NCBI GenBank assembly: GCA_024998595.1
Contig: JACOEK010000003.1
Span: forward strand, 310,001-374,000
Source of the DNA: Nitrospira sp.
GTDB taxonomy: Bacteria > Nitrospirota > Nitrospiria > Nitrospirales > Nitrospiraceae
Reading direction: 5' to 3'
DNA length: 64,000 bases
Part shown: positions 31,390 through 41,200 of the stretch, piece after piece
Numbering within the stretch: the stretch's first letter is position 1
Layout of the letters: each line of letters starts with the position of its first letter
Made by a program: the position numbers and the translations under genes
The notes under the pieces: model-generated
Seen by the model: the letters and a program-made list of their open reading frames with translations, nothing else
Told to the model about the DNA's origin: nothing
The model's database searches: none

Positions 31390-31866
31390 ATCGTCCTCAC
31401 GTCGTTCACAATCAGCTAGTGCATCTCGTTCTACCGCGTTGCGCGATGGGCAGTTCCCCTCGCAATGCAGAACGACCGTCTTTTGCAGGGCGGAGCGGAC
31501 ATTGTTGCCCAGTCCTGAACATTCCTTGCCAAAATTTAGACGCTCGCCCTCGTCAGACTGACAAAACCGAGGGACGCTCACCTCTCTTCGGTTGGCTGTA
31601 TTTTCAGTCCCTCTCCCAGGCGTACTATTCCTTCCATCTCAACGGAGCGTTTTCACTGCCTTGAAACATCAATAGGTTAGGCTGTCGCGTTCAGCGCGTG
31701 CCATCACGCCCGCCGCTCAACATCTACACACACATGACTCTGGCGGGAGCGAGAAATCCTGCTCTCCAAGTCTACGGAAACAGGGCATAGCCTTTGCTTG
31801 GACCCTTCTGGCAACCACAAACACCCAGGTTCATCAATCACCGACCGAGCCAGAGGACGTCGCACC
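31390..31866. other. 477-base intergenic region
   Basis: No frame with coding character and a ribosome site. There is no recognised RNA, no strong terminator right after miaB and no member of the intergenic repeat family. The last part probably holds the promoter of the small ORF at 31867. Confidence 0.4.
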
Positions 31867-31992
31867 ATGAAGAAAGAGATCACCCACGTAGAAGAAGCCC
31901 CTAAGGGGATCAGCCTGGAAACCATCATCGCAGTCGGAGTCTTCGGATGGATGGCTCTCGGCGTGGTGATGATGGGCCTGGGCATCTGGTAG
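31867..31992 (+). CDS. 41-residue single-helix membrane protein
   Basis: A short frame starting MKKEITHVEEAPKGISLE, then one helix (TIIAVGVFGWMALGVVMMGL) and a stop just after it. GAGGA lies upstream of the ATG. The charged head and helix at the very end fit a small membrane-bound regulator or complex subunit. Family not recognised. Confidence 0.55.
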   Translation: MKKEITHVEEAPKGISLETIIAVGVFGWMALGVVMMGLGIW

Positions 31993-32078
31993 TCCCGATC
32001 CGTCGTTTTGCGCTTTCTCCCTGAAGCCGCGCCGCCCCTGTCCTTGACCGCCTCGACCAGCCGAGAAGGAAGACCGCC

Positions 32079-33119
32079 ATGCTGATTCACGGCTCCCGCT
32101 CCTTTTTGACACAAACCCTGAATTCCGGATTCCTCGGATTGCTCCTGATGGGAGCCACGGCCGCCGGTTGCTCATCGACCGCCGCCTCCGTTCAACAGAA
32201 GGCCGCCACGCAGCCGCAAGGCTCCGTCCGGCTCGAAGAAGTCGCCGATTGGGAATTTGAAGCCTCCCATCCCAGCTCCATTGATACCGCTACCCTCGAC
32301 AGCCTGTTGCGAGCGGTCGTGATTGCGGAGGCGCAGACGGATTTATCGAATCTGCCCGTGGATGGCAGCAAGCCGATGGCAGTGTTCAGCGATGAGGACG
32401 TGCGTTATCTTGCTCCCCTGCTAGCCCAAGCGTTGTCCCAAGCGCAACCCGAATACGTGGTCGCTTTCCGGCTATCCTCATCGGCAGGGTCAGGCTCTGA
32501 ACCCACCGCGGGCACCCTTTACGTCAAGAACGACCGGTTATATCTTACGCTCACCGAGCACAACGGCTCTCTTGCGAAAGTCGAGTCGACCTTGTTCGGG
32601 AGCGGAAGACCGGCGCGTCTCGTGACCATCAATCCCGCCTCCGCCGGACAAGTCGAGCAGGCGTTGCCGGCTGCGACTCAAGGCCGGCAGCAGATGAAGT
32701 CTCTCGCGATCGACTATGCCCAGTTTGCCCAAAAGCCGGAGCGGGCCCCGATGACGGCAGCAACCGTTGCCCCGGCTTCTCAACCGGTGCAAACCATGGC
32801 CGCGCGACCTGTGGCCGCCGTCACACCGGAACCATCCGTCAAGATCCAAGCAGCCGCGCATACACCGGCCATCGAGAAGGTGGCGGCAAACCTGTCTCCT
32901 GCGGAAGACGAACGATTGAACGAGACACTTCAGGAATTACAGGACGCGCGGGACGCCATGGCCCGCAAGGATGCCAAGATCACGGCGCTGCGGAGAGATT
33001 TAGAGTCGATGCGGATGCAATTGGAAACGAAGGACAAGGAACTCCGGGCGGTGAAAAGCACTCAGCAGACGCAACCCAAACGCGAGACCCGCAATAAGGC
33101 TGAACTCACGGTCCGCTGA
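32079..33119 (+). CDS. Lipoprotein with C-terminal coiled coil
   Basis: A 346-residue exported protein with a lipobox-like ATAAGC (Cys31). The region 50-200 is a globular domain with alternating strands (PEYVVAFRLSSS, GTLYVKNDRLYLTLTEH). An Ala/Pro-rich linker (about 225-275) follows, then a charged heptad region (ETLQELQDARDAMARKDAKI ...) forming a coiled coil to about 325. Function unknown; the layout suggests an envelope tether. Confidence 0.65.
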   Translation: MLIHGSRSFLTQTLNSGFLGLLLMGATAAGCSSTAASVQQKAATQPQGSVRLEEVADWEFEASHPSSIDTATLDSLLRAVVIAEAQTDLSNLPVDGSKPMAVFSDEDVRYLAPLLAQALSQAQPEYVVAFRLSSSAGSGSEPTAGTLYVKNDRLYLTLTEHNGSLAKVESTLFGSGRPARLVTINPASAGQVEQALPAATQGRQQMKSLAIDYAQFAQKPERAPMTAATVAPASQPVQTMAARPVAAVTPEPSVKIQAAAHTPAIEKVAANLSPAEDERLNETLQELQDARDAMARKDAKITALRRDLESMRMQLETKDKELRAVKSTQQTQPKRETRNKAELTVR

Positions 33120-33136
33120 TCGCTCGCGGACCCACC

Positions 33137-33853
33137 TCAGCCCACATCGATCAGCTCCGGCTTCAACAGCACAATCTCTCTCGAGATCGGCGGCCGGAAA
33201 TTCATCCGGCAGTAACACCCGTAAGTCACATAGGTATCCTGCAAGCAATAGAGGGCGATCTCCCTGCCCTGCCCGTCCGCCCACATTTGCGCCACCTGCG
33301 ACCCGCTCCCCGACTTACTCTCCACGTTCAAGGCCCGCGCGAGCACATCCAGCTTGACCCATCCACGATTGTCCCAGTTGCTCCAGATGGCCATCGTGTC
33401 GTAAACGGGCTCCGCGCGAAACTTAGCCAGATTGATCTCCATAGTGGGCTTCACTTGGTGGATGATTGAACGTTTCTTGATGAAGGGCAGGTCGAAATTG
33501 AGCCCGTTATGGGTAATGAACAGCGACGGACGCGACTGGGCGAGATGGCTCCAAAACGCCCGCAGGAGCGCCTGTTCGTTCGCCCCGTACCAGGAGGTGG
33601 CGCCCCTAGGTTCCAAGGTATCCGTGAACTCCAACAAACCGATGCAGACGATTTTGCTGAACGTGCCGTCGAAGGAAGACTTTTCGTAGAGTTCTTCATC
33701 CAGTCGGTGCTGCACCTGCGCTTCTCCAACGGCAAATAGATCGCCGCCGCTCTCGTCGAAGGTGGCATCTCCCGACGTGAGCTGCCGTCCGGCAAGGCGC
33801 GCCCATTCTTCCCTGGGAGCCTGCACCGTTTCGATATCCAGCACCACTTTCAT
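33137..33853 (-). CDS. Predicted 3'-5' exonuclease (RNase H-like, PolB-type)
   Basis: A 238-residue DEDD-type exonuclease. Motif I is VVLDIETVQ, motif II FITHNGLNFDLPFIKKR, and motif III includes YCLQDTYVTYGCY, giving the Asp/Glu set for two metal ions. The family resembles PolB-like exonucleases involved in repair. It lies six bases after mutT, in one leftward group mutY-mutT-exonuclease. Confidence 0.8.
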   Translation of the reverse strand: MKVVLDIETVQAPREEWARLAGRQLTSGDATFDESGGDLFAVGEAQVQHRLDEELYEKSSFDGTFSKIVCIGLLEFTDTLEPRGATSWYGANEQALLRAFWSHLAQSRPSLFITHNGLNFDLPFIKKRSIIHQVKPTMEINLAKFRAEPVYDTMAIWSNWDNRGWVKLDVLARALNVESKSGSGSQVAQMWADGQGREIALYCLQDTYVTYGCYCRMNFRPPISREIVLLKPELIDVG

Positions 33854-33859
33854 ACGCCC

Positions 33860-34252
33860 TTACACCTTCCCCTGCTGAAGCGCCGCGATAACGGGCCGGT
33901 CGGCCGGAGGAAACTCGAAGGAGGCCATTTCATGAGGGTAGACCCATCGTAGCTCCGCACAGTCCATCGCGATCGCAACACCCGCCTCGATCCGGCAGCA
34001 AAAGAAATGCAGTTCCACAACCTTCTCGGGATATTCATGTCGTACGATCTGAAACGGAGTCGGCGCGCCGATTCGAACTTGCAACTCTTCCCACAACTCC
34101 CGATGCAGACATTCCTCCAACGTTTCGCCCGTTTCTCGTTTTCCGCCGGGAAACTCCCACAATCCCCCCATGTGCGCACCGGCTTTCCGGCGCGCGATCA
34201 GATACCGTCCTTCGTGGGTGATGATTCCTGCCGCAACCTCGATCACCTGCAT
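33860..34252 (-). CDS. mutT: MutT-type Nudix hydrolase
   Basis: A 130-residue Nudix protein with the full Nudix box GGKRETGETLEECLHRELWE followed by E. The flanks (GLWEFPGGK, ARRKAGAHMGG) match MutT-type 8-oxo-dGTP diphosphatases, which remove oxidised dGTP. It lies 84 bases after mutY, whose product lacks the C-terminal Nudix-like domain, and just upstream of an exonuclease gene. It could act on free nucleotides or partner with MutY. Confidence 0.85.
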   Translation of the reverse strand: MQVIEVAAGIITHEGRYLIARRKAGAHMGGLWEFPGGKRETGETLEECLHRELWEELQVRIGAPTPFQIVRHEYPEKVVELHFFCCRIEAGVAIAMDCAELRWVYPHEMASFEFPPADRPVIAALQQGKV

Positions 34253-34336
34253 CGCAACCTTCCCGGCCTCGACTCATCGCACCATGTGCCCTTCGCGCTG
34301 TGTGATTCCTGGGTACAACGACCCGTTCGGCGATGA

Positions 34337-35056
34337 TTATTTCTCCCCGAACGGATAGGTTTTGCACAGCGGCTTCATCGGACAGAGGAGACAGTAGGGA
34401 TTTCTCGCCGTGCAGATCGTGGCGCCGAAATCCATGATCGCCTGATTGAAATCATACCCCTTGCCGCGCGGGATCAAGGTTTCAGAGAGTTCCCACAACG
34501 CATTTTTTTGCGTTTTCGGATCACCCTCGGCGATGAACACCCGGTGTAACACACGGATCACGTTCGTATCCAGAATCGGCGCATCTTCGTTGAACGCGAA
34601 TGAGCGAATCGCTCCGGCAGTGTACCGCCCGATGCCTTTGAAGGATAACAATTCTTCTGCGTCACTCGGCAATTGACCGCCATACCGGGCCACGGTCTCG
34701 CGAGCGATGCTGTGTAGTCGCTCGGGACGAATGTTGTACCCCAAGGGATACCAGGTCTGTTTGACCTCCGCCACCGGTGCATCGGCCAATTCGGCGAACG
34801 ACGGATAGCGTTCCAAAAACTCATGGTATTTCGGAATTACCCGATCCACCTGCGTCTGCTGAAGCATGACCTCAGAGACCAGGATGTGGTAGGGATCCGA
34901 CGTTTTTCGCCATGGCAGGTCGCGGCCATGCTCCTTGTACCACTTCAACAACCGGTTCTGGAATCGCTGTTTCTGCCCGCGCGCGAGCGGGATAGCGGGG
35001 GCGGAGGACTGCTTCTTCCTTCGGGGAGATTTCTGACCGCGAGACTTTATTGGCAT
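34337..35056 (-). CDS. mutY: MutY-type A/G-specific adenine glycosylase, short form
   Basis: Removes adenine mispaired with 8-oxoguanine. The 239 residues contain the HhH-GPD fold: LPWRKTSDPYHILVSEVMLQ with the catalytic Glu, the HhH LLSFKGIGRYTAGAI, the catalytic Asp in ILDTNVIRVLHR and the 4Fe-4S loop CTARNPYCLLCPMKPLC. The protein stops right after the cluster, so it lacks the roughly 100-residue C-terminal Nudix-like domain that reads 8-oxoG in classical MutY. The Lys-rich N-terminus is also atypical. Confidence 0.85.
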   Translation of the reverse strand: MPIKSRGQKSPRRKKQSSAPAIPLARGQKQRFQNRLLKWYKEHGRDLPWRKTSDPYHILVSEVMLQQTQVDRVIPKYHEFLERYPSFAELADAPVAEVKQTWYPLGYNIRPERLHSIARETVARYGGQLPSDAEELLSFKGIGRYTAGAIRSFAFNEDAPILDTNVIRVLHRVFIAEGDPKTQKNALWELSETLIPRGKGYDFNQAIMDFGATICTARNPYCLLCPMKPLCKTYPFGEK

Positions 35057-35132
35057 AAGGGTCCGTGAGGCGTGGCGGCATTCTAAAAGGCGGTGGGTCG
35101 AAAATCAAACCAGCCGGAAAGAACTGAAGAGG

Positions 35133-35177
35133 ATCGCAGGACGGGGTCTCCCGGCGAAGCCCTCCCCGCCCTGCGAT
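35133..35177 (-). terminator. Hairpin downstream of the 35208-35573 gene
   Basis: ATCGCAGGACGGGG and CCCCGCCCTGCGAT form a 14-base stem with one mismatch around a 17-base loop. On the minus strand a T/C-rich stretch follows. Likely terminator of the small exported-protein gene. Confidence 0.5.
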
Positions 35178-35207
35178 GTTTCGTGCCGCGTGATACGGCC
35201 GATTATG

Positions 35208-35573
35208 TTACTGCGGCGAGGCCTGTACCTTCGTCCCCTCCTTTACAGGCGGATCGATCACAATGTTCGGTCCCTGCACCTTCGGCAAAATCCCCGCTCC
35301 TGGTTTTTCCAATAGGCGTAGGTTTTGATCATTGATCGAGAGTTTCTGCGATACGTGCCGATCGTCAAAGGCCGCGGAGCCGCTGAGCGCAGATTCCCCG
35401 CCGCCGTTGGCACGGCCCGGATCGTTGGCCAGCACCTGACCGTTGACCGGATCAGTCGCCTTGCCCATCGGATATCCGGGATGCTGGGGCAACAGCGCGG
35501 GATTGGCAAATGCGACGGCGGCGCCCAACATTCCGATCACTGAGAACAACGTTATGGATAATGAGGTTTTCAT
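35208..35573 (-). CDS. Small exported protein of unknown function
   Basis: A 121-residue protein with a typical signal peptide (MKTSLSITLFSVIGMLGAAV, cleavage near AFA-NP). The mature part is hydrophilic, with HPGYPMGKATDPVNGQVLAN and a Pro-rich end. The ATG at 35573 has GGAGG upstream; the frame is open to 35789, but that part is not protein-like. No family recognised. Confidence 0.6.
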   Translation of the reverse strand: MKTSLSITLFSVIGMLGAAVAFANPALLPQHPGYPMGKATDPVNGQVLANDPGRANGGGESALSGSAAFDDRHVSQKLSINDQNLRLLEKPGAGILPKVQGPNIVIDPPVKEGTKVQASPQ

Positions 35574-36137
35574 ACGACACCTCCATTGGGGCGGATAAAA
35601 TGACAGCGCCCTCGGGCAATCCAGCCGCAAGGGCGCACAATGGACATCTGGAGATGAAGGAACGGACGCTCGCAGGAAAAGAGTCACCCCGGCATGATGA
35701 TTACCTCCAGATGTCTTCTTCAGCTTCTTCCTCCGGGACGGCCTAGTCAAGCTGGTCGAACAGGGCCGGCCATGCGGCTTTGCGGGCATGACGACGGCTG
35801 TCGGAGTACGTCTCGATCTTAATCAGAGAGCCTGCTTTCATGCCGCGGCTGCAGCCCCGATGCCGAAGGCCAGGGCCGATTCCATACCCTAGTGATTTTC
35901 CCACCGCCAAATGACCCGAGACATTATCCTGATCGCACCCGCAACGGGCGGCATGGTATGTCAATCTTTCAACACACTCGTCACTCACAGGCGTTCGCCA
36001 TCTCGTCTCAGATGGCGAGAAGAGAGGGCCTTAAGCGGCGAGAGGTTCTGTGCGGCACGCTTGAGGCTTCACCTGGAGTTCGACGGTGCACCAGGGTAAC
36101 GCCATTACTCACGACACCCGAGGATGCACAGCATCAT
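35574..36137. other. Long region without a confident gene
   Basis: 564 bases between divergent genes. A minus-strand frame at 35743-35988 (81 codons, GTG start) and the upstream extension of the PilZ frame are open, but neither has a convincing ribosome site or domain. Promoters for both flanking genes should lie here. Confidence 0.35.
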
Positions 36138-36461
36138 ATGTCCATGACAGTTCATTACCGCGTGTCTCTCTCTGCGGATTCCACTACGACCGGCGAAGGG
36201 CGACTGTTGGATCTTTCCCTGGAAGGCTGTCGGATCGAATCCCCCAGACATTTACCCGTCAACACCTATCTCTCGCTTCGCCTCCAGATCTCGCCGGATG
36301 ACATGCCGATTCTGGTCGACCTTGCCGCAGTGCGGTGGACTCGCGGCACGAATTGCGGCGTACATTTTTTGTCCATTCAACCGCTGCAGGCCGCCAGACT
36401 GCAGACGTTTCTCGCCTCCGCGTCGCCCCAAAAACAGCCCCCGGCACCTGGATTGGACTAA
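36138..36461 (+). CDS. PilZ-like domain protein (degenerate first motif)
   Basis: About 107 residues with a PilZ-type beta barrel: the second motif DLSLEGCRIES is intact (DxSxxG) and the C-terminal strands (DLAAVRWTRGTNCGVHFLSI) match the other PilZ protein in this window. The first motif RxxxR is not complete (YRVSLS), so c-di-GMP binding is doubtful unless the start is further upstream; the frame is open back to 35892. The chosen ATG at 36138 has a poor ribosome site. Confidence 0.6.
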   Translation: MSMTVHYRVSLSADSTTTGEGRLLDLSLEGCRIESPRHLPVNTYLSLRLQISPDDMPILVDLAAVRWTRGTNCGVHFLSIQPLQAARLQTFLASASPQKQPPAPGLD

Positions 36462-36522
36462 ACCAAATCCGCTGAGCAGGGAGCCGAAATTTACCCTTGC
36501 CTTTTGTTTATTGCTTCAGCAT

Positions 36523-36552
36523 CCTAGGGGCAGACCTAGAGATATCCCTAGG
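36523..36552. promoter_or_regulatory. Three CCTAG(G/A) sites spaced 12 bases apart
   Basis: CCTAGG at 36523, CCTAGA at 36535 and CCTAGG at 36547 are in exact 12-base register; the outer two extend to the inverted pair CCTAGGG / CCCTAGG. They lie 40-70 bases before the acetate transporter start, where an operator would be expected. CTAG is generally rare in bacteria. The binding protein is unknown. Confidence 0.45.
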
Positions 36553-36591
36553 TTCTTTGTAGGCGCAATCATTACACTCAGGAGTGAGGTC

Positions 36592-37209
36592 ATGAACGAG
36601 GATAATCAGAGCCGACGAATCGACGTGCTGGCAATCGGCCTATTCGGTCTAGCAGTGGGAGCACTGACCCTGGGAGTCGCCCAGCTCGGGTGGATTCAGC
36701 ACAAGAACATGGTGGGAGCCCTGGTGATTGCGCTCATCTTCGGCGGAGTGGTGCAGCTCCTCGCAGGCATCACCGACATACGCTATAACGAGCAATTGGG
36801 CGGTACCGCGCTCACGATGTACGGCTTCCTCTGGATTACCCTCTGCACCGTCAAACTGGTAAGCGCCAGTTCTACCGTGCAATTTGATGCGGTGCTCTAC
36901 GCGCCGATCAACCTCGTCTACGCCGTCTTTTCCGGCGTGATGATCTTTCTGACGGCCTATCGCAACCTGACGCTCAGCGCTCTGCACGTGGTGATTACCC
37001 TGACATTTCTGGCCACCACCTTCGCGCGGCTTGATTTCATCAGCGAGTTGTTGCCGGGATGGGGCCATATCATCGTTGGCCTGATGGCCTTTTATCATGC
37101 GGTCGGCAGCCTGACGCAGGCCTTCACGGGCAAATCCATTCTTCCGCTGGGCCCGCCGCTCCTCTTTCACGCACATAAGCCCATGCACTCGATCGCCAAG
37201 GCGGTGTAG
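36592..37209 (+). CDS. GPR1/FUN34/SatP-family acetate or succinate transporter
   Basis: A 205-residue protein with six hydrophobic helices. Helix 1 begins LAIGLFGLAVGALTLGVAQL; the loop YNEQLGGTALTMYGFLWITL and the end helix with GLMAFYHAVGSLTQAFTG fit the AceTr family, which exchanges acetate and sometimes succinate with protons. The usual NPAP-type motif is changed, so substrate is uncertain. ATG at 36592 with AGGAG upstream. Confidence 0.7.
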   Translation: MNEDNQSRRIDVLAIGLFGLAVGALTLGVAQLGWIQHKNMVGALVIALIFGGVVQLLAGITDIRYNEQLGGTALTMYGFLWITLCTVKLVSASSTVQFDAVLYAPINLVYAVFSGVMIFLTAYRNLTLSALHVVITLTFLATTFARLDFISELLPGWGHIIVGLMAFYHAVGSLTQAFTGKSILPLGPPLLFHAHKPMHSIAKAV

Positions 37210-37264
37210 CGCAGGATGAAGACAGCCAGCCGGCTGCGATGACGTACTTCGTTGCGCGTTACTC

Positions 37265-37388
37265 GTAGGCTGTTCAAAAAGGCTGTCCAGCAAGGCCGCA
37301 GCGAGTGAAGAGGGAATCGTACTCTGCTCGTACGGTGAGCCTCTGATCAAAGCGAGAACGCCGCTGGCAGACTTTTTCAACAGCCTAC
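37265..37388. repeat. Intergenic repeat, copy B
   Basis: 124 bases with 17-base inverted ends (GTAGGCTGTTCAAAAAG, one mismatch). The minus strand reads CTTCACTCGCTGCGGCC, then TTGCTGGACAGCC, nearly identical to copy D. The outer edge touches the stop codon of the SDR gene. It lies between convergent genes. Confidence 0.8.
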
Positions 37389-38107
37389 TACCAGTCGGCG
37401 CCAAGGCGATCTACCACGAGTTGATGCACCACAGCCTGAGGACCGAGGCAGGCTAGATACAGAGCGGCCTCCGCGATGTCGAAGGGGTCGATCTTTTCGC
37501 TGGCTGTTCTCGCCTCGGGCGTCGCATCGACCAATTCGTCTGCGACCCCGCCGGGACAAAGCGCGCTGACTTTGATCCGGTAAGATCGGCCTTCGTCAGC
37601 CAGTGACTTCGTCAGCGCCATGATGGCGTGTTTGGAGGCGCTATACGTACCCGTTCCGCTCCAGGCCTGCACACCAGCCACGCTCGACATGTTGATTATG
37701 GTTCCCCCGCCCTGTTTTTTCATCTGAGAGAACCCGGCGCGGCAACACAAGAATGTCCCCCGGACATTGGTTCGCATCACGTCGTCGAACGCATCGGTGC
37801 TTGTCTCCGCAAGCCGCCGGCCGCCGAAGATGCCGGCATTGTTGACCAGGATATCCAGGCGGTCGTACCGACGGATGGTCTCCGCCATGAGCTGCTCGAC
37901 CTGAGATTCGTCGGTAATATCCGTCTGCAGCGCGAATGCCTTGCCTCCTGCTGATTCGATCTGCGCGACCGTCTCCTCACATTTATAAAATCGTCTGGCC
38001 GCGACCACCACCGTCGCCCCTTCCTGAGCAAACCGCAGGGCAATCGCCTTGCCGATTCCGCTGCTGCTCCCGGTCACCACCGCAATTTTTCCCTTCAACC
38101 GGCTCAT
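37388..38107 (-). CDS. Short-chain dehydrogenase/reductase (SDR)
   Basis: A 239-residue classical SDR. The Rossmann glycine motif is TGSSSGIG (residues 12-19), NNAG follows the fourth strand, and the catalytic set is Ser (INMSSVAG) and YSASK. An Arg at the end of the second strand (AARR) favours NADP(H). Start at the ATG at 38107 with GGGAGGGAG upstream, 15 bases inside the longest frame. Substrate unknown; alone in its strand group. Confidence 0.85.
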   Translation of the reverse strand: MSRLKGKIAVVTGSSSGIGKAIALRFAQEGATVVVAARRFYKCEETVAQIESAGGKAFALQTDITDESQVEQLMAETIRRYDRLDILVNNAGIFGGRRLAETSTDAFDDVMRTNVRGTFLCCRAGFSQMKKQGGGTIINMSSVAGVQAWSGTGTYSASKHAIMALTKSLADEGRSYRIKVSALCPGGVADELVDATPEARTASEKIDPFDIAEAALYLACLGPQAVVHQLVVDRLGADW

Positions 38108-38244
38108 ACTCCCTCCCTGCAATATTTCCGTTATCCTGAGATCACCGTCCGCACCACTGCGGAGGCCTCTGATCGCATACGAGGTGAATCCCGCCCCAAT
38201 GGCTTCGCATCCCGAGTCGGAAACAGGCAGGCTGCAGGGCTGTA

Positions 38245-41200
38245 TCAGAGGTGATGCGCGACGAAGGCCTGGTCGCCGATGGCCGCCCGTGCCACATCCA
38301 GCAAGTGACGATGGTGGGTGAAGATCAGAACCTGGCCCTCCTCGGCAAATCGAGCCAAGGCCCGGAGGATCTGAGCCACGCGCCGGTCGTCGGAAGTGAT
38401 GAGCGCATCGTCCAGGACGAGCGGCATCTGCGGGTGTGCCGCCCGACGGACCTCCAGCGCCGCCAATCGCAAGGCGAGATACAATTGATCCGCTGTGCCT
38501 TCGCTCATTTCCTCAACGGTCACACGAGCGCCGCCCGGTCGCAGGGCGCACAATCGCGGCTGACCCGCGGAATCGTCGCTGATCAACCGTTCATAGCCCC
38601 CGTCCGTCATCAGTGCGAAATAGACCGAGGCCTTGGTAATCATAGGAGCCTGTGCCCGTTCCCGAAAACGGTTTAAGGCTTCCTGCAGCAGCGCGCGAGC
38701 CAGCTTCAGCCTGGCCCAGGGCCTGATGGCAGCGCGATACCGCGCAGCCGCGGACTCCATAGCCTCGCGTGCCAGAGCGGCGCGATCCGATGAGTCGATG
38801 GCATTCAAGGCCAAACGCGCCTGTTCTTCGGCTCGACGCGCAGACGTCTGCTCCTCCTCACGGATGATGATCTCCGACCGGCACTGCTCTCGCTCGCTCT
38901 CGATCGTCACCGCATCCCGACCGGACAGGCGCCGACGAAGTTCCGCTTCGGAATGGGAGGATGCCGCTGCCATCTGCTGCCGCACTTGATTGAGTGCTGC
39001 GGCTGCCTCACGCTTGCGCTGGGCCGATTCCTCACGATGCGGTAATTCCTCGAGACTCGCCGCCCCTGCAGCCGCGCAGAGCCGCGCCAATATCGCCTGC
39101 TGCGTTGTTTGGTCCGATGCCGCGCGTCGTCGCTTGTCCTCGGCCTTGCGTTGATCGCGCAAAAGCGTGGCCTGTTCTTGTTCGGCAATCCTGGCCGCCG
39201 CGACTCGCCCGCGTAAACGATCCGCAAAGTCCTCCACGACCTGGGGTGCCGGCGCCCCAAGCAATCCAGCCACATCCTTGGATTGCGCGCTAAGATCATC
39301 GAGAATAGCCTGCACCTGGGCCTTGCGCTGCTGCGCTTCACTCAACGCCGCCGCCCGCCGTGCCACACCATCCAATTCATCGAGGCGAACGTTGATCGCA
39401 TCCGGGATCGTATCGGACGCGAGAAACAACCGCGCATGCCACTCTTGCAAAGCCTGCCGGTGGCGCTGCAAATCGCACTCCGCCTCGGCAATCGAACGGT
39501 CGAGGTCCCGGCGTTCCATCCGTTGCACGTTCGCCGCCTTCTCCTTCGCATTGTGGGCCGCCTCAGCCTCCATGGCTTTCGTGTCGCAATGAACCGCCTG
39601 TTCGAGTAATGACGGCAATCCGGCGACATCGGCTGAGATCAGCTCACTGACGGGTTGACCAAGCTTCAGAAGAGCTGCTCTGATTCCCGTCACCGCATCC
39701 TTCGTCTCCTCTTGCAACCGGTCACCCGCAGCACGCAACGCCCCCACCCGCTCCGCCACTTGCAGCGCATCGGTTCGCCGCCCTTGCCATTCTCGTAACG
39801 GTTCCGGATCGAGATCGGGCAGACCGGCTTCTTTCAGCCGCTGCGCCCATGCAGCAAGGATTTCTCCGCGGCCTGCCGTCAGCGTCGAAATCTGCCGTTC
39901 GATCTCCGATCGCCGCGTCTCCATTTGCTCGATTCGCCCTGTGCATTCCTCAAGGCCTGCCGCGCGTTTGGCATCGGCGCGCAAGAGGTCCGCCTGCCGG
40001 TCGGCCTCACTCAAGGACGCTTCGAACATCTCCGGGAGCGCCCGGCCCGGTTCAAAGCCCAGCGCCAGTTGATCGAGATGTTGGGTTCGGTCGATGTAGG
40101 CGCGGCGAATCGCCGTCCAGCTTTCATCGCGCCTGGTCCGCGCCTGACGCAGCGTCTCCGCCGTCACCACCTCACCCTCGGCCGCCAACTGCCTGAGTCG
40201 CAGCCGTTGCCCGTCCATGTCGCGGGCCAACAACTCCTGTTCATCGCGCACCTTGCGGATCTGCTCGTCGAGATCGGTTAATTCCCGCTTCGTGAGCGCA
40301 ATCTGCGCATCCAGCAAGGGTTGGGTTCGGCGCAGGGCCTGATCGGAGGTAAGTCCGACATCGGACAGCGCCTGTTCGAGGACAAGCTCCATCTCTCGCC
40401 GCTGCCGATCCAGTTCGCTTTGTCGTCTGATCACGTCACCCAGAGATTGGGCTTCCCGAATAGCGGTGGTGAGTTGCTGCCTGGCAGCGGGATCGGTCGG
40501 GCGCCACGCTTCCGCCTGATCGAATGCCAGGGCCTGATCCAGTACCCGGGCACGTTGACGATACTGGTCGAGCCGGTCACCTAATCGACTAACTTGCGTC
40601 AGGTGATCGTCCAGGACTAAACGGTCGGCGGAGGAAGGCACGGCTTGCAGAACCTCACGCAACTCACGTCCCGGCGCCAGTCGCGCGACGGCCACGACAA
40701 GGTCGGCCTCGAGAGAAGCGATCACCGCCTCCTGTTGTTGCACCTCGATCCGGTGACGGGCCGCTGCCCCCACGCCCAAGACCAACCGTTCGATCGCAGC
40801 GGCATGCTCCAGCACCAAAGGTTCGAGCATCAAGCCATCGAGCGCGTGCGCGCATCGCTCTGCCTCCACCTGCGCTTCTCGCAGGTTGCGCTCAGCATGG
40901 TCGAGTTCCTGCAAGGCCGCCAGCCGCTCTTCCCGCGCCCGCTCGGCGAGGTCAGGAATTCCCGTGAACGATGTAAGCAGGGCCGCCGCAGCGTCCTGCG
41001 CACGCAGCAAGGGTTCAACCGTACGCAGTTCGGTCAATTCGTTTTCACGCCGCCGCAAACGCTCCAAAGTGACGTTCACCTCTGCCAGCGTCGCCGCTGC
41101 GGTTTCATGCGCGCGGTTCAAGCTTTGCCACTCCGCCGGTTTGGTTTGCGCCTCCCGCCAGGCCTGCCGCTGTTCGTCGAGCCGGCGGCGCGCCTCGTTG

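Noticed and set aside
35743-35988. 81-codon minus-strand frame with a GTG start
   Set aside because: No ribosome site, no recognised domain, and the region is likely a promoter. Kept only as a possibility.
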